Shown piece after piece: positions 1-6,631 of a stretch of DNA of 7,805 nucleotides; the stretch's first letter is position 1; every line of letters starts with the position of its first letter. Source of the DNA: Elusimicrobia bacterium RIFOXYB2_FULL_49_7 (GTDB lineage Bacteria; Fibrobacterota; OXYB2-FULL-49-7); the NCBI GenBank assembly GCA_001800515.1, contig MGVN01000133.1, positions 1-7,805 of the forward strand, written 5' to 3'. The position numbers and the translations under genes are program-made. Under the pieces are notes generated by a model, which worked only from the letters and a program-made list of their open reading frames with translations, searched no databases and had not been told where the DNA came from.

Positions 1-1017
1 GTGGCTGAAAGCCTCAAATACGTGTTCCAGACTAAGAACGATGTTTTAATCGTTGCTTCGTCCGGGACCGGCGCCATGGAATCGTCCGTGGTAAACCTTT
101 TAAAGCCCGGCGATGCCGCCCTGGTGGCGTCGTGCGGAAATTTTGGCGACCGCTGGACAAAAATACTTGAAGCCTACGGTATAAAACCGCAGGTGATCGC
201 AGTCGAATGGGGAAAAACGATTAACCCGGCGGACATTGAGAAAGCGCTTAAAGCCAACCCTCAAATAAAAGCCGTGTATACGACGTTTACCGAAACGTCC
301 ACCGGCGTTGTCAACGATATAGCCGCGATTGGAAAAATTATCGCCGCGTCAAATGCAGTGTTTGTGCTGGACGCTATTTCAGGGCTGGCCGGCCAGGAGC
401 TTAAGTCCGATGACTGGCAGGTGGACGTGGTGGTGTCGGGTTCGCAGAAAGGTTTCATGCTCGCCCCGGGGCTTGCGTTCGTGTCCGTCAGCGCAAAAGC
501 CTGGAAGCTTGTTGAAGAGGCTGCGCTTCCGCGGTTCTACTGGGACTGGCGCAAAATGAAAAAATCGCTTGCCACGAAGGAACCCCCGTTCCCCCCGCCG
601 GTAACGCTTATAGTGGCTCTCCAGGAAGCCGTAAAAATGATAAAGGCTAAAGGAATAGAGAATATATGGCAGGAATGCCGGCTTCACGCAAAAGCGGCGC
701 GCGCAGGCATGAAGGCCATCGGCCTTGAGCTGTTTGGCGATAATCCGTGCGAAGTTGTTACCAGCGCAAAGGGTCCGCAGGGAGTTGACGGCGGAAAAAT
801 CGTTAAAATGCTCAGGGAAGAATACGGCGTATCAATCGCCGGCGGCCAGGGCGCGCTGAAAGGCAAGATAATCCGTTTTGCCCACATGGGTTATATAGGC
901 AAGGCGGATATTCTCGTAGGCTTTGCCTGCCTCGAAATGGTTTTGACACGGCTTGGATACAAATTGGAAAAAGGCAAAGCCGTTGCCGCCGCCGAAGAAG
1001 CCCTGCTTAACGGATAA
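1..1017 (+). CDS. Class V (PLP-dependent) aminotransferase, 5'-partial; probable phosphoserine or serine/alanine-glyoxylate type
   Basis: PLP-dependent transaminase of the class V (alanine-glyoxylate/serine-pyruvate) family, cytosolic. Visible residues (numbered from the window edge): the cofactor phosphate-binding turn SGTGAMES at about 21-28, the pyridine-contacting Asp124 in VLDAISGL, the Schiff-base Lys150 in SGSQKGFM, and Arg292 in the C-terminal IIRFAHMG, the likely substrate carboxylate binder. The frame is open from base 1. The first codon, GTG, is very probably an internal Val: about 40-50 N-terminal residues normal for the family, with the usual TPGPT-like start, are missing because the window begins inside the gene. 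It lies 32 bp upstream of serA in the same direction. That context suggests it converts 3-phosphohydroxypyruvate to phosphoserine in place of a canonical SerC, whose sequence type it does not match. A serine-pyruvate, serine-glyoxylate or alanine-glyoxylate aminotransferase remains possible. The family is certain; the substrate is inferred. Confidence 0.9.
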   Translation: MAESLKYVFQTKNDVLIVASSGTGAMESSVVNLLKPGDAALVASCGNFGDRWTKILEAYGIKPQVIAVEWGKTINPADIEKALKANPQIKAVYTTFTETSTGVVNDIAAIGKIIAASNAVFVLDAISGLAGQELKSDDWQVDVVVSGSQKGFMLAPGLAFVSVSAKAWKLVEEAALPRFYWDWRKMKKSLATKEPPFPPPVTLIVALQEAVKMIKAKGIENIWQECRLHAKAARAGMKAIGLELFGDNPCEVVTSAKGPQGVDGGKIVKMLREEYGVSIAGGQGALKGKIIRFAHMGYIGKADILVGFACLEMVLTRLGYKLEKGKAVAAAEEALLNG

Positions 1018-1034
1018 CTTTAAACCCTTACAAA

Positions 1035-1041
1035 GAAAGGA
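1035..1041 (+). promoter_or_regulatory. Ribosome binding site of serA
   Basis: The purine-rich GAAAGGA lies in the 32-bp gap after the aminotransferase and ends 8 nt before the ATG at 1050. It supports that start codon and independent translation initiation within a shared transcript. Confidence 0.75.
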
Positions 1042-1049
1042 CATTCCCC

Positions 1050-2630
1050 ATGTATAAAATATTGATGACATATAACAGCACGGAAGGGCTTGATAAACTT
1101 CTCTCAAACCCCGATTTCAAGGTGGAAATACACGCAAAGCCGACGCCGGAGCAGTTCAAGGAGCTTATAGCCGACTACGACGGCCTGATTATCCGTTCCG
1201 AGGTAAAAGTAACCGCAGACATTATCGGCGCCGCAAAAAAATTGAAGTTTATCGGCCGTGCCGGCACGGGCGTGGACAACGTTGACATACCGGCGGCGAC
1301 GCAAAAAGGCATAGTCGTGGCGAACGTGCCGGGCGGCAACACAATATCGGCCGCGGAACATACCATAGGGCTTATGCTGTCCATGGCGCGCAACATCCCG
1401 ATGGCGTGCTCATCGCTTAAGACGAAAGAATGGAAACGCGAGAAATTCATGGGAACGGAACTCCAGGGCAAGACTCTCGGGCTTATCGGTTTCGGGCGTA
1501 TAGGCAAAGAGGTCGCTCACAGGATGATAGCTTTCGGGATGAACGTAATAGCTTACGATCCGTTTACGTCCAGCGAGTTTGCAAAGGCCTCCGGCGTAGA
1601 GCTTAAATCCCTTGAAGAAGTCTATGCGGCGTCCGATTACATTTCCATACATTCACCGTTAAATGATTCCACCCGTAACCTTATTAACGCCGATACGCTC
1701 AAGAAAATGAAGAAGGGCGTCCGCATCGTCAACTGCGCGCGCGGCGGTATTATAGACGAGAAGGCGCTTGCCGAAGCCATCAATTCCGGCCACGTGAAGG
1801 CCGCGGCTATTGACGTGTTCGCAAAAGAGCCGCCTGCCGACTGGACGGTTATAGAGTCGGCAAATACGGTTGTAACGCCGCACCTTGCCGCTTCAACCGA
1901 GGAAGCGCAGGTGAAGATCGCACAGGAACTCAGCGAAGTGGTCGTGGAGTATTTCTCAAAGGGCATAATACGCAATGCCGTAAACGTGCCTACCCTCGAC
2001 TGGGAAACCTACAAACAGCTTGAGCCTTACATCGCGCTTGCGGAAAAAATCGGGACGTTCCAGGGGCAGCTTATCTCGGGAGGCCTGACCGAGATCGATC
2101 TTGAGTACGCGGGCAGCATAAGCTCCGTTAACACAAATCCCCTTACCGTAGCCTATCTCAAAGGGCTTTTAAGCACGATTCTCGACGTAAAAGTTAATTT
2201 CGTAAACGCACCGGCGCTTGCAAAAGAGCGCGGGATAAAAATAAAGGAAACAAAAACCCAGCAGGCCGAGGATTTCACGGCGCTTATATCCGCCGGCATA
2301 AAAACCGAGAAAGAACAACTTGTGGTTTCCGGCACGTTGTTCGGCCACAAGAGCGCGCGTATCGTCCGGCTTAACACCCTGACGGTGGACGTCGTCCCGT
2401 CCGGTTCCATGGTATACCTTACCAACATTGACCGTCCCGGGATAATAGGCCAGGTAGCCACGCTGCTGGGCAAGAATAACGTCAACATAGCCGGTATGCA
2501 GGTTGGCCGCAACGAGCAGGGCGGCGAAGCGGTTACCATAATCGGCATAGACTCGGCCGTGTCGCAGGATATAGTTAACCAGATAGGCAACTTTTCCGGA
2601 GTAACCAAAGTAAAATACGTCGCTCTGTAA
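1050..2630 (+). CDS. serA: D-3-phosphoglycerate dehydrogenase (long form with ASB and ACT domains)
   Basis: Oxidises 3-phosphoglycerate to 3-phosphohydroxypyruvate with NAD+, the first committed step of L-serine synthesis, in the cytosol. At 526 aa it matches the long (type I, Mycobacterium-like) form. The substrate domain is split, at about 1-98 and 290-315. The Rossmann domain between them has GFGRIG at 147-152 and Asp170 at the end of the second strand, which favours NAD. Catalytic residues are in place: Arg231 (NCARGGIID), Glu260 (DVFAKEPP) and His278 (TPHLAAST). An intervening ASB domain spans about 317-450, and a C-terminal ACT domain spans about 454-526 with DRPGIIG at 461-467 and VNIAG at 478-482. 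Asp461 and Asn479 sit where serine is bound in the ACT domain of the mycobacterial enzyme, so feedback inhibition by serine is likely (inferred). The start is supported by GAAAGGA 8 nt upstream. Very probably co-transcribed with the aminotransferase. Confidence 0.97.
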   Translation: MYKILMTYNSTEGLDKLLSNPDFKVEIHAKPTPEQFKELIADYDGLIIRSEVKVTADIIGAAKKLKFIGRAGTGVDNVDIPAATQKGIVVANVPGGNTISAAEHTIGLMLSMARNIPMACSSLKTKEWKREKFMGTELQGKTLGLIGFGRIGKEVAHRMIAFGMNVIAYDPFTSSEFAKASGVELKSLEEVYAASDYISIHSPLNDSTRNLINADTLKKMKKGVRIVNCARGGIIDEKALAEAINSGHVKAAAIDVFAKEPPADWTVIESANTVVTPHLAASTEEAQVKIAQELSEVVVEYFSKGIIRNAVNVPTLDWETYKQLEPYIALAEKIGTFQGQLISGGLTEIDLEYAGSISSVNTNPLTVAYLKGLLSTILDVKVNFVNAPALAKERGIKIKETKTQQAEDFTALISAGIKTEKEQLVVSGTLFGHKSARIVRLNTLTVDVVPSGSMVYLTNIDRPGIIGQVATLLGKNNVNIAGMQVGRNEQGGEAVTIIGIDSAVSQDIVNQIGNFSGVTKVKYVAL

Positions 2631-2661
2631 AATACGTTTTCACTGATTTTCGCCTTGGTTT

Positions 2662-2739
2662 TGTAGCCGCAGAGCTTGCTCTGCGTCCGTTTGTTTTTGA
2701 CGTAAGTCAACGTCAGGCAGAGCAAGCTCTGCCGCTACA
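2662..2739. repeat. 78-bp imperfect palindrome with 23-bp terminal inverted repeats (MITE/REP-like)
   Basis: The left arm 2662-2684 (TGTAGCCGCAGAGC then TTGCTCTGC) is the reverse complement of the right arm 2717-2739 except for one C-C mismatch (2668 against 2733). Each arm also contains its own small hairpin: CGCAGAG/CTCTGCG around CTTG on the left, and GGCAGAG/CTCTGCC around CAAG on the right. The 32-nt centre carries a third dyad, TTGAC-GTAA-GTCAA at 2697-2710. There is no coding capacity. It resembles small dispersed palindromic elements found between genes in many bacterial genomes. A mobile origin is inferred, since only one copy is visible in this window and no clear target duplication can be seen. 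Confidence 0.75.
2668..2698 (+). terminator. Possible intrinsic terminator of the serine operon (within the repeat's left arm)
   Basis: The 7-bp GC-rich stem CGCAGAG/CTCTGCG (2668-2674 with 2679-2685) has a CTTG tetraloop. It is followed after TCCG by a T-rich tract, TTTGTTTTT, about 40 nt after the serA stop codon. The T tract is displaced four bases from the stem and interrupted by a G, so strength is uncertain. The alternative long-range pairing with the right arm would compete with this hairpin. Confidence 0.4.
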
Positions 2740-2763
2740 TTTAAGCCGGCGTTAACGTTCTAT

Positions 2764-3519
2764 ATGTTAGCAATTGAGACGAGCAATCTTACCAAGGTTT
2801 ACCGTAAAAAGCATCTTACCCGCACGGCGCTCACGCGCGGCGTTGAGGGATTGAATCTTTCGGTTGAAAAAGGCGAGATATTCGGGCTTCTCGGCCTTAA
2901 CGGCTCAGGGAAAACAACGACAATTAAGCTTGCCCTGGGGCTGTTGCGGCCTACGTCCGGCACCGTTACGGTTTTTGGAGAGCCTGCCGGCAGCACGGAT
3001 GCTCTGCGCAAGATAGGCTACCTGCCGGAAGTCCCGTATTTCTATCGTTACCTGACTGCCAGTGAAATATTGTCCCTTTACGCCCGGCTTTCCGGGCTTG
3101 ATAACGTTTCAGGCCGCGTTGAGCGGATAATTGACATGGTGGGATTATCGCAAAAACGCAACAAGCAGCTTGCCGAATTTTCGAAAGGCATGTTGCAGAG
3201 AATAGGTATAGCGCAAAGCCTCCTGCACGATCCCGAACTGCTTATTTACGACGAGCCTGTCAGCGGGCTTGACCCTCTTGCCATGCAGGAGATGAGAACG
3301 CTGCTGCTAAAGCTCAAATCGCAGGGAAAGACTATATTTCTTTCATCCCACCTTATCTCGGAAGTCGAGAAAATCTGCGACAGGGTGGGGATACTCGTCA
3401 AGGGCGGCATGGTGCGGACGCTGCCGCAAAGCCAGTGGGCATCGGCGGAAGGCTCTCTTGAAAACATCTTCATCTCGGAAGTTTCCGCCTCAGCCGAAAC
3501 CGACCGCATGAAGCTATAG
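2764..3519 (+). CDS. ABC-2-type transporter ATP-binding protein
   Basis: Cytoplasmic ATPase subunit (251 aa) of an ABC transporter of the CcmA/NatA-like exporter class, powering the permease encoded next. Seen in order: Walker A GLNGSGKT at 44-51; an E-type Q-loop, GYLPEV, at 85-90; the signature FSKGMLQR at 139-146 (this family commonly has SKGM instead of SGGQ); Walker B LLIYDEP at 159-165 with catalytic Glu164; the D-loop SGLD at 167-170; and switch His196 in LSSHLISE. The length is slightly short for the class, with only a brief C-terminal tail after the nucleotide-binding domain. The ATG at 2764 fits the family's N-terminus but has no good Shine-Dalgarno sequence in front of it. The gene lies just downstream of the palindromic repeat and is probably the first gene of a new operon. 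The substrate cannot be told from this subunit. Confidence 0.93.
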   Translation: MLAIETSNLTKVYRKKHLTRTALTRGVEGLNLSVEKGEIFGLLGLNGSGKTTTIKLALGLLRPTSGTVTVFGEPAGSTDALRKIGYLPEVPYFYRYLTASEILSLYARLSGLDNVSGRVERIIDMVGLSQKRNKQLAEFSKGMLQRIGIAQSLLHDPELLIYDEPVSGLDPLAMQEMRTLLLKLKSQGKTIFLSSHLISEVEKICDRVGILVKGGMVRTLPQSQWASAEGSLENIFISEVSASAETDRMKL

Positions 3520-3523
3520 ACAC

Positions 3524-4288
3524 ATGAAAAACATTTTATCAATTGCGCGTTATACGCTTATTGAGAATATCCGAAACAAGATATTCTACGTGCTTGTTTT
3601 CTTCGGCGTGATAATAATTGCCGCATCGCTTCTGCTGGTTGCGCTGGGCGGCGAGCAGCAGCGCAGGGTGCTGCTTGATTTCGGCCTTGCGGCCATAGAA
3701 TTCTTTGCGCTTGTTACGGTATGTTTCGCCGCGGTAAATCTCGCTCTTGAGGAAATGCAATCGAAGACTATTTACCTTGTTCTGACGCGTCCCGTTTCGC
3801 GCGCGCATTATCTTATCGGCCGCTACGCCGGGCTGCTTGCCGCGGTATACAGCGGCATGTTCCTGATGGCTCTGCTTCACGCGGGCTTGCTTGTCTTTAA
3901 CGGTTTTGAGTTTACTTTGCGATACCCGCTGGCTCTTTTGCTCTCGGCCGAGAAGATAACCATAATCGGTTCGGTGGCCCTGTTTTTCTCTCTTTTTTCG
4001 TCGTCGGCCATATCTTCCATCAGCTTTACGGTTTTCTTCTGGGTACTGGGGCATTTCAGCGAAGAAATACGTTACCTGGGTGAAAAAGTTACTTACGTAC
4101 TGCCAAAAATAGTCGCAAAAATCGCATATTATGTTATTCCAAACCTGCAATATTTTAACCTTCGTGATTTCTGGGACGTACCGGGTATCACGGGAAGCTG
4201 GATACCGGCGGCTATTATATATGGCATACTCTACAGCGTCGCCTGCATGACGCTTTCACTGTGGTTGTTCAGCAACAAAGAGTTTTGA
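3524..4288 (+). CDS. ABC-2-type transporter permease
   Basis: Integral inner-membrane subunit (254 aa) that should pair with the preceding ATPase. About six hydrophobic segments can be seen, at roughly 20-41, 54-75, 101-125, 142-160, 160-177 and 227-249. Hallmarks of ABC-2/NosY-like permeases include the amphipathic N-terminus (ARYTLIENIRNKIFY), a cytoplasmic motif after the second segment (SKTIYLVLTRPVSRAHYLIG, 80-99) and the late PNLQYFNLRD motif (206-215). The gap to the ATPase gene is only 4 bp and the next gene begins 1 bp after its stop, so translational coupling is likely; its own Shine-Dalgarno is weak. The cargo is unknown. Relatives serve in copper-enzyme maturation, sodium or drug export, and gliding or envelope functions, and none can be chosen from the sequence. 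Confidence 0.9.
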   Translation: MKNILSIARYTLIENIRNKIFYVLVFFGVIIIAASLLLVALGGEQQRRVLLDFGLAAIEFFALVTVCFAAVNLALEEMQSKTIYLVLTRPVSRAHYLIGRYAGLLAAVYSGMFLMALLHAGLLVFNGFEFTLRYPLALLLSAEKITIIGSVALFFSLFSSSAISSISFTVFFWVLGHFSEEIRYLGEKVTYVLPKIVAKIAYYVIPNLQYFNLRDFWDVPGITGSWIPAAIIYGILYSVACMTLSLWLFSNKEF

Positions 4289-4289
4289 T

Positions 4290-5144
4290 ATGAATTACCG
4301 CCTCTCATGGTTGTACGTCGTTTTCGCATTTTCGCTTGCAATACTGTTTAACGTTTTCGTCGTTTCAAAACGCTTTTCAAACCCTTTCCCTCCCGCGGGC
4401 GTTTCCCCGATAACCGAATATGCCGTTTTTGACCTGGTTGGCATTGTAAGCGGCACGCGCCGCCTGTTTTCAGACATAGCATGGATACAGCTTCTTCAAT
4501 ATTACGGCCGCGCCGACAAACCTGTTAGTTTGGAAGAAGAAATTGAAACGTCGTGGGATGTCGTACATTTTTTTTCCGGCTTGCGGCTATGGAAAGATAA
4601 GCATGAGGACGAGGAACATTGCGACGAACACGGTTGCAGCCACGCCGGGCATCACCACATTGAGGATAATAAAGATCCGGCTGAATATAAGAGGCTTCTT
4701 GATCATTGCCGGCGCATAGTGGCGCTTGATCCGTTTTTTAACTACGTTTATTTATACGGCGCTGGCGCGCTTGCATGGAACCTGGAGCGTACCGATGAGG
4801 CGATAGAACTCCTTAAACATGGTATTTCCGAGCTGGATACCTACCATGCGAATTTCGGCAACGACGTTAACGAGCCGTACTGGCGCATAAACTTGTACCT
4901 CAGCGCTATTTTGTACCGTAAAAGCGGGGAGTTTCTTAAAATGACAGGGGTTTTGGAAAAAGCCGTGCGTTTGCCGGAATGCCCCGCTCTTGTAAAATCA
5001 ATTCTTGCCAATATTTATCAAAAAGACGGCAAACCGGCGCAGTCGCTGAAACTCTGGATTGACATCTATGAAAGCGGGGATACATCCTACCACTCGCACG
5101 CCGCAGAAAAAATCGCCGAGCTGAAAAATATAATGGGGTTATAA
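4290..5144 (+). CDS. Membrane-anchored TPR-like protein with a His/Cys/acidic cluster, function unknown
   Basis: Not a family with a function I can name. The 284-aa protein has one N-terminal hydrophobic helix (about 7-25) with no convincing cleavage site, so it is probably an inner-membrane anchor with the rest in the periplasm. A segment at about 54-73 (GTRRLFSDIAWIQLLQYYG) resembles the conserved front part of other uncharacterised anchored TPR proteins. Residues 105-123 hold seven His, two Cys and many acidic residues (HEDEEHC...HGCSHAGHHH), a likely metal-binding or flexible charged loop. From about 132 to 278 helical TPR-like repeats follow, for example YKRLLDHCRRIVALDP and AIELLKHGISELD. 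An SD-like AAAGAG ends 7 nt before the ATG, which lies 1 bp after the permease stop. Its position between ABC-2 subunits and TolC suggests an accessory or assembly role in export (inference). Confidence 0.82.
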   Translation: MNYRLSWLYVVFAFSLAILFNVFVVSKRFSNPFPPAGVSPITEYAVFDLVGIVSGTRRLFSDIAWIQLLQYYGRADKPVSLEEEIETSWDVVHFFSGLRLWKDKHEDEEHCDEHGCSHAGHHHIEDNKDPAEYKRLLDHCRRIVALDPFFNYVYLYGAGALAWNLERTDEAIELLKHGISELDTYHANFGNDVNEPYWRINLYLSAILYRKSGEFLKMTGVLEKAVRLPECPALVKSILANIYQKDGKPAQSLKLWIDIYESGDTSYHSHAAEKIAELKNIMGL

Positions 5145-5147
5145 GGA
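5142..5147 (+). promoter_or_regulatory. Ribosome binding site of the TolC-family gene, overlapping the upstream stop codon
   Basis: TAAGGA includes the TAA stop of the TPR gene and ends 7 nt before the ATG at 5155. It fixes that start and implies coupling of translation between the two genes. Confidence 0.7.
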
Positions 5148-5154
5148 TTTCCCG

Positions 5155-6630
5155 ATGAATAAGTTGCACATGCAGTCGTATTTTGTCAAATTTATCGCTT
5201 CTGTTTTCATTTCTGCAACCCTTGCCGGGGTGTCTTTTTCGGCTCAATACACCGGGGTTGACGAATATCTTGCTCAAGTTGAGTCCCATAACCAGGAGAT
5301 AAAGGCCATTGACATGACGCTCGATTCGCTTCGCCGGAAACCGCTTGAGACGGAAATGGCGTATTCGCCATATATATCAGCCGGCGCGCAGTACATGAAG
5401 GATAAAAGCGGCCCCACCTACGGTTCCACGCTTTCCGCCAAAGAGATGTATATATTTTCGCTCAATGCCGCCTTTAACAAGAAATGGGACGGCGGCGCTT
5501 CCCTCTCCGTCGGCTACACGCAGGCCGTAACCGCGCTTGACCTGTATTCACCGCTGCAACTGACACCCGATCAATCATTATCACAGTTTACGGCTTACGA
5601 CGTGCGCCCTTCGGTGCGTTTCGAACAATCGCTTATAAAGGAGCGCGCCGGCGGCCTTACACGGTCCGCTATCAATAAAACGAAACTGGTTGCAAGGCAG
5701 GGCGCGTACATGCAGGTATTCAAGCGCCAGCAGATAATCATAAAGGCGCGTTCGGCCTACTGGGCGCTTTCGCTGGCGCGCGAGGTTGTGCTGTTTCGGC
5801 AGTTGTCGCTGGAGCGCGCCGAAAAACTTTTAAACTGGAACAAGAAAAGGGTGGCGCTGGATCTTGCGGATAAAACCGACCTGTTACAGGCGCAGGCCGC
5901 TTACAAGCTGCGGCAGCTGAATTACCAGCTTGCGGTTGAAGACGAGCTGAAAGCTCAACGCGCCTTTAGCGAGCTTATGGGGAAAACCGGCGACACTCCG
6001 GCGGGCGATATCATGAAATTGTCGGATATGTCCGCGGCTTACGCATCGGGCGATCTTAAGCGAACCGGTGAACGCGCCGACGTGCTTGCCGCCGCAGCCG
6101 GCTATGAAAGCGCACATTTCGCGTTAAAAGAAGCGCTCCACCGCACGGGGCCGGAAGTAAGCGTTTATGGAACGGCATCTTTGCACGGGCTTGACATTGA
6201 CTATGGCCGCGCCCTCAGCCAGGCCGGCGTCGCCGATAAGCCGTCTTACGGCGCCGGCGTAGTTTTCAGTATGCCGCTGGGGCGCTCGCTTATAGCTTCG
6301 GTGCGCAAGGGTTATGATGCCGATTTGGAAGCTGCGAAAAATACGCTTGAAAAAGCCCGGATTTCGGCGGCCAGCGACTGGCAGGACATGCTAAACACGT
6401 GGCGCAATGTAAAAATGAGGATGGCGCTTGCGGTGCAGATACGCGACATTCAAAACGATCGCGTAAACAACGAACAAAAAAAGCTTGAGCGCGGGCGCAC
6501 AACCACGTTTCTCCTCTTAACCGCTGAAAACGATCTCGATGACGCAATAATAAACGTTTACCGCCTGATGATGGAGCAGCTGGCTTTGGCAGCCCAGGCC
6601 GAACTATACAATACGGGGGAAATACAATAA
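5155..6630 (+). CDS. TolC-family outer-membrane efflux protein
   Basis: Outer-membrane channel component (491 aa) of a tripartite efflux or type I secretion system, forming a trimeric beta-barrel with a long periplasmic alpha-helical tunnel. The N-terminus is a classical signal peptide: charged start, hydrophobic core about 11-25, and probable cleavage after VSFSA (about residue 30). There is no lipobox Cys, so it is not a lipoprotein like OprM. Two OEP-type repeats are visible. The first has coiled-coil helices at about 170-275 including LADKTDLLQAQAAY (237-250). The second is at about 385-485 with the typical ERGRTTTFLLLTAENDLDDA (445-464). Beta-strand-like segments lie at about 70-160 and 334-378. 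The length is normal for the family. The RND gene follows after 1 bp, so the two should function together; the operon also contains an ABC-2 transporter upstream. Confidence 0.93.
   Translation: MNKLHMQSYFVKFIASVFISATLAGVSFSAQYTGVDEYLAQVESHNQEIKAIDMTLDSLRRKPLETEMAYSPYISAGAQYMKDKSGPTYGSTLSAKEMYIFSLNAAFNKKWDGGASLSVGYTQAVTALDLYSPLQLTPDQSLSQFTAYDVRPSVRFEQSLIKERAGGLTRSAINKTKLVARQGAYMQVFKRQQIIIKARSAYWALSLAREVVLFRQLSLERAEKLLNWNKKRVALDLADKTDLLQAQAAYKLRQLNYQLAVEDELKAQRAFSELMGKTGDTPAGDIMKLSDMSAAYASGDLKRTGERADVLAAAAGYESAHFALKEALHRTGPEVSVYGTASLHGLDIDYGRALSQAGVADKPSYGAGVVFSMPLGRSLIASVRKGYDADLEAAKNTLEKARISAASDWQDMLNTWRNVKMRMALAVQIRDIQNDRVNNEQKKLERGRTTTFLLLTAENDLDDAIINVYRLMMEQLALAAQAELYNTGEIQ
6615..6620 (+). 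promoter_or_regulatory. Ribosome binding site of the RND gene, inside the end of the TolC-family gene
   Basis: GGGGGA lies within the last codons of the TolC-family gene and ends 11 nt before the ATG at 6632. The spacing is slightly long but no other candidate is present, and the family N-terminus (NIARISIKRPTF) fits this start. Confidence 0.5.
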
Positions 6631-6631
6631 T

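Noticed and set aside
1..3. GTG at base 1 as a true start codon of the aminotransferase
   Set aside because: The sequence at this point aligns in my recollection with the interior of class V aminotransferases just before the SGTGAMES turn. A start here would delete an N-terminal segment needed in the family.
2153..2725. Long open frame (190 codons) on the - strand over the end of serA and into the repeat
   Set aside because: It is antisense to the strongly supported ASB/ACT coding sequence, its product resembles no family I know, and such shadow frames are expected opposite this codon usage.
2631..2763. Riboswitch, small RNA gene or tRNA in the intergenic region
   Set aside because: The region is explained by the palindromic repeat. 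I see no tRNA arms, no T-box or known riboswitch core, and no clear sigma70 promoter: the TTGACG at 2697 has no matching -10 at proper spacing.
3178..3201. Non-canonical ABC signature (FSKGM instead of LSGGQ) as a sign of a defective ATPase
   Set aside because: SKGM-type signatures are usual in ABC-2 exporter ATPases, and Walker A, Walker B, the D-loop and the switch His are all intact.
3539..4150. Open frame of 203 codons on the - strand opposite the permease gene
   Set aside because: The composition is Lys/Arg/Gln-rich with no recognisable domain. It mirrors the hydrophobic codons of the ABC-2 permease on the + strand, which has clear family motifs and operon spacing.
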